64,000 bases of DNA from Muraenolepis orangiensis (GCA_027704905.1 CM051005.1:20831831-20895830); one strand, 5' to 3'. Positions 13,401 to 31,100 are shown, counted from the first letter of the stretch. Notes: generated from the letters alone by a model not told the origin. Numbers and translations are program-made.

Positions 13401-16400
13401 CCTGCAGGGACTTAACGGTGTGGGGGCGTAGGAGACTGGCGACGGCATCCACCCTGGCGGGGAGTGGAACGGCTCACCGATGGGTGGCACACCGAACTGG
13501 CACTTTGCTGGGTTAACGATGAGCCCATGCATGCTGAGCCGCTGAAACAGCTACCGGAGGTGTGTCAGGTGGTCTTTCGCACAGGGGCCAGGCGCTAGTC
13601 CATAAGCCGCTGGAATGTTTGCGCCGCCCCCTTGAGGCCGAAAGGCATCCGCAGGAACTCAAAGAGTCCAAACGGCGTGATGACTGCTATCTTTGGCACG
13701 TCCCGTGGGTGGACCGGTATCTGGTGGTAGCCATACACCAAGTCCACCTTGGAGAAGATGGTGGTTCCCGCCAGGTGGGCGGAAAAATATTGGATGTGTG
13801 GGACGGTAGCCCATCCCACACATCCCCGCAGGGGCAACAACTGCCGTCAGCCTTCATCACCATGTGCAAGGGGGCCCACGGGCTGTCAGAGTGGTGCCAA
13901 GGCACTCCATGGCAGTGAACTCCCCCTTGGCAATGACGAGCTTAGCCGAGTCGAGGCGTCGAGTGTGTGCGTTGACCATGGCGCCGTCCATGACAATATG
14001 AGCTCTACTCCGTGCTTTGCAGCTGCTGACGAAAAACGTATCCGGCCGTATCCGCCAGCCATGGTGTCCGCAGTTGATTCAGGGAGGATGCTGCGCTGAG
14101 CACCCGAGTCGACCAGCAGCCGCCGGCCCGACAAATCGTCCTTAATGAACAACAGCCTGCTGTCCCCGCCAGCGCTCATGGCCGTTAATGAGCGCCGGCC
14201 CTGGAGTTTCCCTGGTTATTCAAAGTGCATGGCGGGCAACACTGTTTGGTCTTGGCTCCAAACCTGTTGTGGAAATAATATATTCCATTGTCACATTGGC
14301 GATGGGCAGCCACTGCGGCGGCGGCGCTCGCTGTCTCCTCCAGCGACAAGTCCGAGGTCTGGGCGGGGAGCAGCGTGTGCGCAAAATGCTGCCGGCTGGC
14401 GCGAAAAATCCTGTCGGCCTCAGCAGCCAGTGCGCAATAGTCCTAAGTGGAGGAGAGCAGGGAGCTGGCTAGCGTGGTGTGACGGGCGCCAGGAGCTGGC
14501 GCAGAAAAATATGATAGAAAAAGAAAGCCCAAAACAGCCAACATCCTCTCCAGCAACTCGGACGGTCTGCTGTCACCAAGTCCAGTGAGCGACAACAGAC
14601 GGTCGGCCTTCTCCATCTCCGACAGCTTGAACGTTCTTAAAAGGAGTGCTTTGAGAGCCATATACTTGCCGTCCGCCGGCGGAGCCTCTAGCAGCCCCGT
14701 CGCCCGGGCCGTTGTCGTGGCATCCGACGCCGCTACCACGTGATAATATCTGGTAACGTCCTGGGTTATTCCTCTCAGTTCTCAGAACTGGGCTTCAATG
14801 TGCTAAAACCACGGCCGGGGGCTGCGCTAACAGAACTCGGGCAACTTAATCGCTGCGGCGTGGACGTTAGCTGGAGCTACTGCCGGCGCTGCATTAAGCG
14901 TTTGGTTCGAGCATGATTTCTATCAGCGTTTGGGGTCACCAATGTGGGAGTGCGTATAAACGATGAGACGGTAGACAAGTTGTCGTAACGTTTACTTCCC
15001 AACATGAACAGCGGCAGTAGTGAAGCTTGCAGCAGCAACAGTAACAACAGGTCAACGTATCAGAACCGGTACATTCAAAACTCCCACTCACTCTCCACAT
15101 TACCCAGAAAGCTCCTGGGTTGAATTGTCTTCAAGGAGCCGTACCTCCTCTCACAGTGTCCAGTGTGAATGTGAATGTCTGCGTCCCAAGTGGGTCACCA
15201 CAATTACATTATTATCTAATTATACATTATATTAAACCCGATTTTAGAACCAAACGATTTAATTGATCAGATGTGTTACACTGGATATAATTTGAAGACA
15301 GATACTTGTCAAGATGCATGGGCAAAAGGTGATTTGGTATGTCACTGCACAATTGATGTTCTGCCTCGGAGGCCGTGATGCTGAACAAGCATACTTGAGT
15401 TTTCTAAGAATATATTTACTCAGGCACATAAAACACTGCCACGGGGGCTTTGCTCTCTGGACCACCCTCTATACCTGAACTTCATATGATGCACTGTGAT
15501 TTTATTTATTTATGTGTACTTTTAGTGGAAAATCCTGCCGAAGCACAGCGTGCTGGGCTGTCTCCGTAACTTTAAAATGAACGGCACGGCCATGCTGAAA
15601 CCCACTACCAATAGTGGCGCCGGCCCCTGCTTCGACGGACAGCTGCAGAGCGGAGCTTATTTCCCGGGGAGTAACGCTCACGTGGTTATCGGTGAGTCCA
15701 CCGCAATAGTAGCATTCTTCGCGGCACTTGTCGGCATAGTCTTCGCGCCTAACGCCTGTCCTGTATGTCCTCCAGAGGACAACTTTGTTGTGGGTGCCAA
15801 CTTCGAGCTGCTGTTTGACGTCAGACCGAGGAGTCTCACCGGGGTCCTGCTTCACGTGGGGAACTTCAGCCGGGCCCAGCACGGAGCCAATGTGGGACAC
15901 CACCTCAGTCTCTACATGCTCAAGGGAGAGGTGAGCTGTTCCTTATTATAGTCATGCAGCATTGGCAATAGCTGCAATATCAAACATAATTTATCCATTT
16001 TTGTTTTGTGGATTGCAGATTTGATTCACATTTTCAATTCAAGATTCAAGATTTGTATTTGCCATTTGCAAGTACAATGGAATGCTTCCTCCCCATTCCC
16101 TCCCGCAGTATGAAATTGTAGGACACTATAAGAAAACTATACACAATAAAATAAAAAATGAACATAAGAAGAACAATAAAGTGATTGATGGATGATATGT
16201 ACTTACAATGTGTTACATTGTGCAAAAAGCATTAAAACCATTTTAATTTACTTTTACCGTCAGGCAGGCGATACCGCAGTATCAAGTGCCGTACAAATAG
16301 ACTCAGAGATAGCTTCCACAGTCAGGCCATCAGGCTGCTGAACAAGGGCGTATAGCATATAACAATGTATATTTTATTACATTGATTTATATATATATAT

Positions 16401-17196
16401 ATATATTGCTCATTTTCTGTGCCGATATATTGCATTTTATAAATTGCATTTTTATTTAGATTTTTTAACTTATTTTATTCTATTCAGTTTTTATTCTATT
16501 TTATCTTATTTTATAACTCATAAGAAAGTCAAGTGTAAACTTGACTTGACTTGACTTAAAGTTTAACGTTAATTCATGCACTACCACCTAATACAGCCGG
16601 TACAGATGGTATGACCTGGTTGTATGACCTTCTTCATAAGTGTCTTATAGAATACATGATTGCTTTTCACCATGCTCCGACCTACAGGTAGTTGCACAGG
16701 TGAACAATGGAGCGGGTGAGTTCTTGGTGTCAGTCACGCCCAAGACTGCACTGTGTGACGGCGCATTCCATAAAATATCAGGTAAAGGCAGAGTCAAGAC
16801 GCGGTCCACCAAATTGATGTCACAATGAAATTGACTTTTGTGACGATTTAAATACACGTTTACAGACCGCAACCGTATACTAGTCCTGTTTGTGATGAGG
16901 AGAGAGATAGCCAGAACTAGATAGATAGTACTGGAAAAGTGTATCAAGGTATATTTATAAATCTGGAGTATTCTTTGGTCTCAGGGGTCATTAGGAGCAA
17001 TGGGCAGCTATTGTATACACAGCTGCCCGGGGAGCAGTGTAGGGGTCTGGTTCCTTGCTCAAAGGCACCTCGGCAGTGCCAGCCCGGTGTTTCGGGGACT
17101 TGAACCAGCAATCTTCTGGATCCCAAGCCAAGTCCCAACAGACTGAGCTATTCTGCCGCCCCTGAGCTATCGTGTGTGTATATATATAAATACAGT

Positions 17197-17246
<50 letters not shown>

Positions 17247-18206
17247 TGTCCAATCCACCAGTGAATTCAGCAGTAGTAGTAGTGCGGCGCGATAGGCTAT
17301 CATGAGTCCTGTCTCATTCCCTACAGTTGTCCCTTTTAACCACGGACCGCTAACACACAGTGGCGCACCCAGAAATTGTTCATTGGACCGGCCAGATGGG
17401 GCCACTGGAAAGTGTTGGAGTAGCACACGATGCACACCAAAACCAAATAGTATCAGGGCAGTGATTGTTTCAGGGTGGCCATGGTCCCCTGCTTAGGCCA
17501 CCCCTTAGGCGCGCCACTTCTAACACAAAAAGGGGTCTTCAAAATACAGTGTCACTCCCAAACTGTTCCAATAAACACAAACTTCTCTCTTCACCAGGAT
17601 GTTTTGACAGCGGATCAGTCCTGCATGTGGCTGATCAGCCAATCCCAGAGCAGCTGTAAATGAGTGCCATGCACACCACATACTGTATACCCTTTGCTTT
17701 GAAACATAACCCTAACCCTGCAATGCAAAGACATTGCTGTTCAAAGACAATTGAACAGCACAAAGACAGATGTGTTGACATTGTGTTTGTTGTCACCTGT
17801 GTCATAGCGTGTGGCGCTACCAATAAGGAAACCATGAAAACAAAAAGTGAATCAAAGTTGTATTTGCTGTCTGTGTGCGTCCTCTCCTAGTGATCAAACG
17901 GAACAATGTGGTGCAACTGCACGTGGACACTGTGGACAACCACAAGGTCGGCTCGCCCTCCTCCTTCTCCACCCTGACCAGAGACCCCCTGTATGTGGGA
18001 GGCGTCCCAGGTAGGCTGGGCGCCCCGACCGTCACTCTCCACAGACAGGACACATGGATGATGTTCACCGGAGGTTTTTTTTATTATCAAGGGCATATTA
18101 CATTTGGGAAATCCAAACCCCCGAACCCCTGGCACGTGCACTCCAGTTGAGCTTACGCAGGGCAAACACATCAAGGACAGACGGACAGACGGACAGACGG
18201 ACAGAT

Positions 18207-18289
<83 letters not shown>

Positions 18290-18645
18290 TTCATTCAGGG
18301 ATTTAGCGATGCACTTTTATCCAAAGCGACTTCCAAGTATACAATCAATATTACAGCAACTACAAATGGGAGTGCTGCATTGCCAAGTGCTCACGATTCA
18401 GTGCTGTTCGAACATTGGCAGCAAACGTTGGATGTGTATAACCGTATTACTTCAACCATAGAAGAAACATATACATTTGTTACTTAGTTAGTTAGAAAGT
18501 TAGTGAGTAAGTTAATTAGGAAGTTTTTTAAGGTATTGCCAGTAGAGGTTGTTGTTAGAGAGTCTTTAAATATATATGAATATATATATATATATATGTT
18601 TATATATGTATTTATGAATATATATAGATATGTTTTTATTCATAA

Positions 18646-18686
<41 letters not shown>

Positions 18687-18694
18687 TATATATT

Positions 18695-18727
<33 letters not shown>

Positions 18728-18936
18728 TTGAGAGACCAAAAGGTATTGATCATGTTTAATCCAAAAGGGCGTGGTTGTGTTCCGCAGAGCTGGCCATGCA
18801 GCAGCAGTGGCTGCCTGTCTCCCGGTCCTTCGTGGGCTGCATCCAGGACATGAGGATAAACGGCAGCCCGGTCCACTTCCAGAGGCTGTCCAAGGCCTTT
18901 GGTGCGGTCAATCTCCGGGAATGTCCGGCGGGCTGA
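416..18936 (+). CDS. lama3: Laminin subunit alpha-3, C-terminal LG1-LG5 part (20 exons)
   Basis: Laminin alpha-3 is the long chain of epithelial basement-membrane laminins; its five C-terminal LG domains bind integrins, syndecans and dystroglycan outside the cell. Exons: 416-604, 850-998, 1149-1311, 1954-2081, 2595-2736, 2874-2975, 3162-3328, 3558-3675, 4370-4504, 4847-4977, 5383-5517, 6318-6438, 8964-9100, 10722-10902, 11023-11178, 15526-15691, 15776-15930, 16688-16781, 17891-18010, 18788-18936 (TGA at 18934). Every junction has AG/GT borders and matching phase, giving 2838 coding bases (945 residues plus stop). The chain follows human LAMA3 from LG1 to the end (for example MFVMYLG, YIGMAV, YFEGTGYA, RPRSLTG). 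The coiled coil and N-terminal parts lie upstream of the window. The first exon's acceptor is preceded by an almost pure C run. Another laminin alpha is possible in principle, but the neighbours ttc39c and osbpl1a fix the assignment. Confidence 0.95.
659..800. repeat. AT-rich TATATACAG microsatellite in lama3 intron
   Basis: Alternating TA with CAG interruptions fills most of the 245-base intron between LG1 exons 416-604 and 850-998. Confidence 0.9.
1611..1790 (+). repeat. G-rich minisatellite (GGTTGATCTTGTGGGTGGT units)
   Basis: About four units of GGTTGATCTTGTGGGTGGT separated by runs of 8-16 G, on the sense strand of lama3. Several runs of at least three G within short loops give strong G-quadruplex potential in DNA and in the pre-mRNA. 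Confidence 0.85.
2595..3675 (+). CDS. lama3: lama3 LG2 domain exons (4 exons)
   Basis: Exons 2595-2736, 2874-2975, 3162-3328 and 3558-3675 code for LG2. It opens with DYFEGTGYAKL, as in human LAMA3, continues through LLYFGNQ, and has FYYIGGAPQEMRER and the cysteine pair ACVRN / HGC. Phases 2-0-0-2-0 run cleanly through the set. An NNITS sequence at the 3558 junction is a possible N-glycosylation site. Confidence 0.92.
3690..4275 (+). repeat. Minisatellite CTACCTAACATGGTATCACC
   Basis: About a dozen units of CTACCTAACATGGTATCACC followed by CTGTC, AATGTA and a C run of variable length fill the 694-base lama3 intron between exons 3558-3675 and 4370-4504. Units differ mainly in the poly-C spacer. 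Confidence 0.9.
4370..6438 (+). CDS. lama3: lama3 LG3 domain exons (4 exons)
   Basis: Exons 4370-4504, 4847-4977, 5383-5517 and 6318-6438 code for LG3. Features seen: FSLDNQVSVSLGFKS at the start, DGQWHYLTV in the middle, GCLSNVYLRR and LLDMC as the disulfide pair, and an NFTS sequon. A SINE lies in the intron just before exon 5383-5517 and ends about 10 bases from its acceptor. The domain ends at PKK, directly before the linker exon. Confidence 0.92.
5148..5380 (+). mobile_element. tRNA-derived SINE before lama3 exon 5383-5517
   Basis: Head: GGCAGTATAGCTCAGGAGGT (box A like) and GGTTCGATCCC (box B). Body: TGTCCTTGATCAAG and a tail GGATAAAAGCGCTATATAAA. The two promoter boxes at tRNA spacing and the fish SINE tail show this is not a functional tRNA gene. 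It reaches almost to the exon acceptor at 5382. Confidence 0.75.
5745..5930. repeat. ACTATATACTATCTACTATA tandem repeat
   Basis: Imperfect units of about 26 bases with ACTATATACTATCTACTATA and AACCAC, in the lama3 intron 5518-6317. Confidence 0.8.
6439..8963. repeat. 2.5-kb lama3 intron: ATT microsatellite, GT tract and local duplication
   Basis: No gene seen. Contents: short TA run (6942-6960), pure (ATT)n at 7061-7143, GT tract (7411-7453), TA run (7646-7669), and a tandem duplication of about 123 bases (7684-7806 and 7808-7930) sharing GTTCACAAGCATTAACAGCT and AAATGACTTCACTTCACAA. The rest is plain AT-rich intron. Confidence 0.85.
7806..7835. repeat. Perfect 30-bp palindrome
   Basis: The left half AAGTGTGAGACAGTA is the exact reverse complement of the right half, with no spacer. 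The sister unit at 7684-7710 has the same arms with a 6-base loop (GTATTG). Confidence 0.95.
8964..9100 (+). CDS. lama3: lama3 LG3-LG4 linker exon
   Basis: This exon (AG at 8962-8963; AA-gt at 9100) codes for about 45 residues from DAVQTLANESL to PPQALLHK and joins LG3 to LG4. In mammals this linker is cut by BMP1-type and other proteases to release LG4-LG5. The fish linker looks shorter than the human one. The junction reads SPKK then DAVQ; BMP1-type enzymes favour Asp at P1', so this is a possible cut site by inference. An NES sequon is present. Confidence 0.88.
9107..10680 (+). repeat. 1.6-kb ACTACACTAACT minisatellite in lama3 intron
   Basis: A CTA/ACT-based array fills the intron between the linker exon and LG4. 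From about 9627 to 10090 a higher-order unit of 31 bases (ACTACTACACTACTATACTA plus TTGCTACACTA) repeats about 15 times, differing by G or A (TTGCT/TTACT). The outer parts are less regular. Confidence 0.92.
10722..15691 (+). CDS. lama3: lama3 LG4 domain exons (3 exons)
   Basis: Exons 10722-10902, 11023-11178 and 15526-15691 code for LG4. Seen: PHFSLDVRTRSPEGLLFF, DGKWHS joined to VIFSLEKKRFRLVVDG, LYLGSAP, and the cysteine pair GCLRN / PCFDG. The 120-base intron between the first two exons has no stop in frame and is a multiple of three. The next intron (11179-15525) carries the antisense Gypsy element. Confidence 0.92.
11240..11501 (-). repeat. 3' LTR of the Gypsy element
   Basis: Direct repeat of the 14943-15202 block. 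It shares the stretch GAGACGGTAGACAAGTTGTC, the AACCGGTACATTCAAAACT part and the TCCTGGGTTGAA part, with indels in the middle (about 11310-11360). Divergence between the two LTRs shows an old insertion. Confidence 0.85.
14943..15202 (-). repeat. 5' LTR of the Gypsy element
   Basis: The second copy of the LTR. In element orientation it is followed by TTGGTGACCCCAAACG (plus strand 14927-14942), a good primer-binding-site candidate. Flanking bases (TGGTA at the left end, ATTAC at the right) do not form an evident target duplication. Confidence 0.83.
15776..18936 (+). CDS. lama3: lama3 LG5 domain exons and stop (4 exons)
   Basis: Exons 15776-15930, 16688-16781, 17891-18010 and 18788-18936 code for LG5 and the C-terminus. 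Seen: FELLFDVRPRSLTGVLLHVG (as in human RPRSLTG), a TALCDGAFHKIS match to human QSLCDGQWHSVA, YVGGVP, and the last cysteine pair GCIQD / RECPAG before TGA. The intron before the first LG5 exon is only 84 bases, a multiple of three, and open in frame. Confidence 0.93.
16258..16420 (+). mobile_element. LINE fragment in a lama3 intron
   Basis: The stretch CAGGCAGGCGATACCGCAGT onward, with CACAGTCAGGCCATCAGGCT, translates like the extreme C-terminus of L2/Rex-type LINE ORF2 (RRYRSIKCRTNRLRDSF type). It is followed by AT-rich tail sequence. It lies in the intron 15931-16687. Confidence 0.55.
16980..17161 (-). mobile_element. tRNA-derived SINE, minus strand
   Basis: On the minus strand GGGGCGGCAGAATAGCTCAG opens the tRNA-like head, with a degenerate box B within GCTGGTTCAAGTCCC. 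The body has AGTGTAGGGG and CTTGAGC-like parts shared with 62395-62555. It lies in the lama3 intron 16782-17890. Confidence 0.75.
17170..17242. repeat. TA microsatellite
   Basis: TATATA runs in the lama3 intron 16782-17890, directly after the minus-strand SINE head. Confidence 0.85.
18176..18290 (+). repeat. CAGA tetranucleotide array
   Basis: Starts with GACAGACG units, then pure CAGA repeats, in lama3 intron 18011-18787. This is followed by AT tracts (18567-18685) and an ATA run (18700-18727). Confidence 0.92.
18292..18345 (-). mobile_element. V-SINE/MIR-like core scrap
   Basis: The minus strand has GTCGCTTTGGATAAAAGTGC, the widely spread fish core also seen at 40582-40625 on the plus strand. 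It follows the CAGA microsatellite in the lama3 intron. Confidence 0.45.
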
Positions 18937-19086
18937 CCCAGGCCCCTTCCCTTGCTGCTACGCTGTAGCACACGCATCGGGACCACGTCCCCGTTTGCTA
19001 CGACCATGTGCAATCGCAATGTGTATATTATGTACAGTATATTCAGTGTGAGTGCGAAAAAGGATCTGCTTGCCAAGAGTAGGCGA

Positions 19087-19155
<69 letters not shown>

Positions 19156-19161
19156 AGTGTG

Positions 19162-19218
<57 letters not shown>

Positions 19219-20190
19219 GTGTGCGTGTGTGTGCGTGTGTGTGTGTGTGTAAACGAGTGCATTTCTTTATTGATCTGTATCAGGAAATACAACTTCTAAG
19301 CTTTTCCATTCAATCTTTCTGTATTTATTTTCCTTTTTTAAATCATGCATATCAGTATCATTGTAGTGATGCCTCTTTAGACCTATGATGTTCACATCGA
19401 ATTAAGAAATCAGTTTTACTTTCTTTGACTACACTACTATGTTACTGTACACCGCTTTGATTGGAAATGGCTGCACTGCTGTTTGACCTCCAAGCATAAG
19501 CGACCAAGCACTTTAAGTATTCAAATGACAAGAGGATCTTTATCATTGGTTCATGCCTTTGTTCAACTCAACGTTGTGCAGCCAATGGGTTGTCTTGTAG
19601 ATGACGTGATGCGTTATCAAACAATGACAACGTTTATCTATGACAGTAAATGGCCACTGGTCAGACTATATGTTTACTTTTTTTGAAAGGACCTAGACCT
19701 AACTGATCAGCCTTGAAACCAAACAAGATTTTCCTGAATTTATATTCCATGTTTTTTGTTGGGCATTCCGAAGATAAAAAATGGCGATGTTGTTTTGTGG
19801 ATGTAAAATTATTTCAGAATTTGTTTGAAGTTTTGTTTTTCGAAGCTTGGACTATTTAGCCTATGTTATTACAGATATTTACAGAAATCAAAATGCCTTG
19901 ATTTATAAAATTGTTTCGATGAACATTACTCAGCATGTATACCCGCATGCTTTGGGGGTATTTCCCGCTTTCATTGGCAATACAACAATATGATTGAGGT
20001 CTGAAATAGTGTTAAATGTATATTTCATTTAAAAATGAATTACTTGTCTCAATTAAAGTGTCTGCGTCCAAGTGAACATTTTTTTATGATACACTGGAAG
20101 AGAGTAATTGCCATGAATTGATGTTCCACTGAAGGCCTGATCTATTCAGAGTACAATTAAATAAACTAAGTGTGTGAAACTGGCAGGCTG
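18937..20190 (+). other. lama3: lama3 3' UTR with poly(A) signals
   Basis: Non-coding sequence follows the lama3 stop. It includes a compound GT array (19091-19250). AATAAA at 20160-20165, overlapping ATTAAA at 20156, and an earlier ATTAAA at 20052 are the likely polyadenylation signals. The exact end of the transcript is inferred. The (GT)n reads as UG in the mRNA. Confidence 0.7.
19091..19250 (+). repeat. Compound GT array in lama3 3' UTR
   Basis: (GT)31, a short break ATGAGTGTGTT, then a second GT block with CG interruptions. In the mRNA it is a UG repeat. Confidence 0.92.
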
Positions 20191-20246
20191 TTTTTTATAA
20201 TTGTTTTATCAATTTGCACCAAACAAATATCAAACGTTTATAAAAT

Positions 20247-20295
20247 ATGTATATCTATATATATATATATATATATATATAGATATCTATATATA

Positions 20296-20337
<42 letters not shown>

Positions 20338-20542
20338 GTTATATATATGTATATCTATATATATATATATATATATATAGATATCTATATATATCTATAT
20401 ATATATATATATATATATATAGATATACATATATATATATAACGGTATATATATACATATATCTATAAATATATATATCTATATATATTGATAATATATA
20501 AATCTATATATCTATATATTTATATATCTATATAGATATAGC

Positions 20543-20581
<39 letters not shown>

Positions 20582-20680
20582 TATATTTATATACATATCT
20601 ATATATCTATATCTATATACCTATAGATATATAGATATATATAGATATATAAACTGTATATATATATATTACATACTAAC
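20247..20680. repeat. AT-rich palindromic block between lama3 and ttc39c
   Basis: About 430 bases of TATATA/TATCTA sequence. ACCGTT at 20335-20340 is mirrored by AACGGT at 20441-20446, and GTATATCTATA faces TATAGATATAC between them, so an inverted repeat with arms of about 50 bases is centred near 20390. Similar smaller palindromes lie on both sides. Confidence 0.85.
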
Positions 20681-20689
20681 TTAACTTTT

Positions 20690-20859
20690 AACGGTCATCG
20701 ATGGATCATCGACCGCTGATTAGCTGGCCGTCGGGCTGTCTGTCACAAAGCCCCGCCCCGTTATGCCTCTGTCTCTCGCGCCGAGCCGACAGAGCGCTCC
20801 GGAATACGGAAGAGAGAAGAGAGACAACAACAACACACGGGGCAACACAGAGCAACGGA

Positions 20860-20890
<31 letters not shown>

Positions 20891-21096
20891 ATTATTAATA
20901 AAATCATATTCCTGTGGCCAGACATGGACACGATACGACTTAATAGTTCCTAAGCTTTGACTGCTCGGTCAAAGCCCATCATATCACCCCCCCCCCCCTT
21001 ATCCCTTTGCGTGTAGACCATTTTCTTCCCGCTGTAAACTATTCTTCCTTCATGTAAACGTTTTTATTTATAAAAAAAACAATAATAATAATATCG
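20690..21096 (+). promoter_or_regulatory. ttc39c: Likely ttc39c promoter and 5' UTR
   Basis: About 400 bases between the AT-rich block and the ttc39c ATG. The first part is relatively GC-rich with CpGs (20700-20850), then a short ATT repeat (about 20859-20890) and a C run (20988-20998). No TATA box at a convincing distance was seen. The assignment rests on position only. The spacing from the lama3 poly(A) signal to the ttc39c ATG is about 0.93 kb, so the two genes are head-to-tail and close. Confidence 0.45.
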
Positions 21097-28768
<7,672 letters not shown>

Positions 28769-29140
28769 TGAACGCCCACCGGTTCGTTTTAAAGATGCAC
28801 TCGAAAACAGGAGAGCAAAGGGAGTCATCCACTTTTGGCACAAACACTGGCACAACTCATGTTGTTTCTTTTTTTAGTTACATTTGTATTATTATAATTT
28901 TTTTATTCTGACACGATGAGCCATCAACTCACTTTTAAGACATGATTGGTCAATATTTAAGTGGTTTTATATAGAACTGTTACACTCGGCACTTGTGGCC
29001 CCTTCGTGGCCCATCGGGTACACGGTACACCGACAGAGTTTTGATGTCTCCTAGTTTACATAAATTATTCCTTACTCTTTATTGCAGGCTGAAACATCCA
29101 GATGGATTTTATTTAATTAGCTTTGATTATCAGGCAAAGC

Positions 29141-29183
<43 letters not shown>

Positions 29184-29530
29184 CAATGACTCACCCTTTG
29201 AACAGGAGAGGAACTAATGACTTTATCTCTAAGAGCTCTTGCGATTGATCCCCTTCAGTGTTATGAATTGTTCCTTTTTTTTTTACAATGACTGGAGTGT
29301 TGCTAATCCAAACCTCCCCACTGCGAGCCAAGGCCGTCTCGTTTACAATGGCCTATATTGATTTGTTTTTATAGGTCCAATATATTGTTGTAAATAGTTA
29401 GCAGTTTGTTTATCTGTGCCAACATGTCCTGGCACTAACAAGTGCCCGTGTTGCAGATTTTGTACATTTAGGCATTTTGCTGTAATGTGTTTTACTTTGT
29501 TTTAAACCAATAAAAAAAGGTCTCGAACGA
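28769..29530 (+). other. ttc39c: ttc39c 3' UTR with poly(A) signal
   Basis: The region after the stop holds a (CA)21 tract (29141-29182) and AATAAA at 29509-29514 followed by an A run. A second AATAAA at 29980-29985 could serve a longer form. The end is inferred. Confidence 0.65.
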
Positions 29531-30835
29531 AATGATGAACGCTGTATGTTCATCCCTGCAGTATGTTTGGAGCTGTATTATCAACCAATACCAAAAGTCA
29601 TCCCAACATATTGAGATCGCTACTGATGAGACGTTCCCTTCAGAGTCCTTCTGACAGCTCCCTATGGTGATCCTCAATGAAGATGGGAAACCCGCCAAAA
29701 GGTCGTCCAGTAATTGAACTGGCACACACACACACACACACACACATACTCCAGCTTTGGGTACAAAGTGTGTGTGTGTGTGTGTGCCTGTGTGCCTGTG
29801 TGTGTGCCTGCCTGCGCCTGCCTGCCTTTTCATCAGGACATGATACTAATCCTGAGGCTTCACCAGGCTCCTTGAAGCAGCTGCTGAGGAAGTGATATCC
29901 AGCCTGGACCTGAGAAGGAACACGATCTTCTTACCACTGGACGGAAAGAGGAGACCGGCCGGGACTAATCTTCACGCACAATAAATGCTCAAGAGCCATG
30001 GGGGGGTGTCCCGAGATGTGAATAATGAAACGTGTGAAGGACTGAATGTGTTCACGAACTTTTCCTGATCACGGAACTCTGCATGAACGGAATGGAAACT
30101 TTTCCGGCTGATTATACGCCCACTCAGCCGCTGCTCGGGGAGAAAGGGAAAGAAAGAAAGAGTACTGATTATTTTAGAACAATTCGACCGTTAGTCGTAC
30201 AAAGGTACAAATGAGAACCAGTCGGTGCATATTTAGAAGTGTCCAGATGGCCACATTTTACAGGCCGCTACTACCCAAATGGTGGCCATGGTTTTCTCAA
30301 GGATATACGGTATGAAACTTGAGAAACAAAACTTGAAAACAAGTGTGCAGCTCCCTTAACGGTTTATTATCATTACTGTATTTGGGATTTTTTTTCTAAT
30401 ATTTGTGTGACTATTTGGAACTTTGGATGTTTAAAAAGTAATACATATATTACATAAGGCTTAATATTACGATGCCATGACGCAAAACATCAAAATGCTT
30501 TTTTGCTATTTTGCTAATGGTGATTTGAATAATCACACCCACTTGATGCCTCCTGCTATTAAAGTGTGCTTTATAGTTTCCTAGTCCGGTCTCCCTCCCC
30601 CTTTAGCTCCGCAGCCTCTTAATTCTGGTAGCAGGCCATGTGCTCTGCTACCCTTTTCTCAGAGATCCACACTTTAAGAGAGAGAACATGAGATCATGGT
30701 GGTAGCTGAAAGCACAGGCCTAGATGCCATGCAATGCCTCTGTCCATGGTGCTGAAGGTTCATCATAACACACGTGGTTGTGAATGACTTCTGAGCTGAC
30801 CGTGAGCCTAATGTATTTCTTACGGTGGCCCTGAA
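29531..30835. other. Start of the ttc39c-osbpl1a gap, no gene seen
   Basis: Short CA (29722-29746) and GT (29769-29790) tracts and an isolated AATAAA at 29980. No splice-bounded frame with recognisable homology was found. Confidence 0.5.
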
Positions 30836-30844
30836 GTGCAAATC

Positions 30845-31100
30845 ACAACCACGATAAGAAAACAACTCAATCAGAAAACACACCCACGATTCAAAAACAC
30901 ACACCCACACAAGTCAAAAACACACCCACATATCGTAAACACACCCACTTGTGAAAAACACACCACAAGTCAAAAACACACCCCAAGTCGAAGACACACC
31001 CACAATCCAAAAACACACCCACAAGCCGGAAACACACCCACAAGTCAGAAACATACCCACAAGTCAAAAACACACGAACAAGTCAAAAACACATCCCAAG
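30845..31100 (+). repeat. 18-19-bp minisatellite AAAAACACACCCACAAGTC
   Basis: About 13 imperfect units of AAAAACACACCCACAAGTC. The open frame across it is a by-product of the repeat. It is followed at 31104 by GGGGCGGACTGGCCAG, a hAT-terminus-like sequence without a visible partner. Confidence 0.88.

Larger units (their letters stand above)
11240..15202 (-). mobile_element. Decayed Ty3/Gypsy LTR retrotransposon, antisense in a lama3 intron
   Basis: Two diverged direct repeats of about 260 bases (11240-11501, 14943-15202), each starting TGTGG and ending CACCACA, flank a 3.4-kb core read on the minus strand. In element order: Gag fragment (about 14443-14739), aspartic protease with LVDSGAQRS (13886-14179), reverse transcriptase with FSKVDLVYGYHQIPV (13595-13905), RNase H with FVDHKPLTFA (12880-13335), integrase with LTSDRGPQF and YNPQANG (12190-12603) and the integrase C-terminal part with DRLKPAHLD (about 11740-12050). 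Frames are broken by several shifts and stops. A TGG-starting primer-binding site adjoins the 14943 repeat, and a G-rich polypurine tract (11503-11520) adjoins the other. No envelope gene and no clear target duplication are seen. It is dead. Confidence 0.9.

Noticed and set aside
12190..14739. Minus-strand protease, reverse transcriptase, RNase H and integrase frames as host genes or a retrovirus
   Set aside because: They lie in retrotransposon order between matching LTRs, are broken by frame shifts, and no envelope gene is present. They are parts of a dead Gypsy element.
15692..15775. Treating 15526-15930 as one exon because the frame is open
   Set aside because: Both intron ends have consensus sites, and the human protein continues directly from VVL/VVI into the next exon without the extra residues. 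Kept only as a finding on possible retention.
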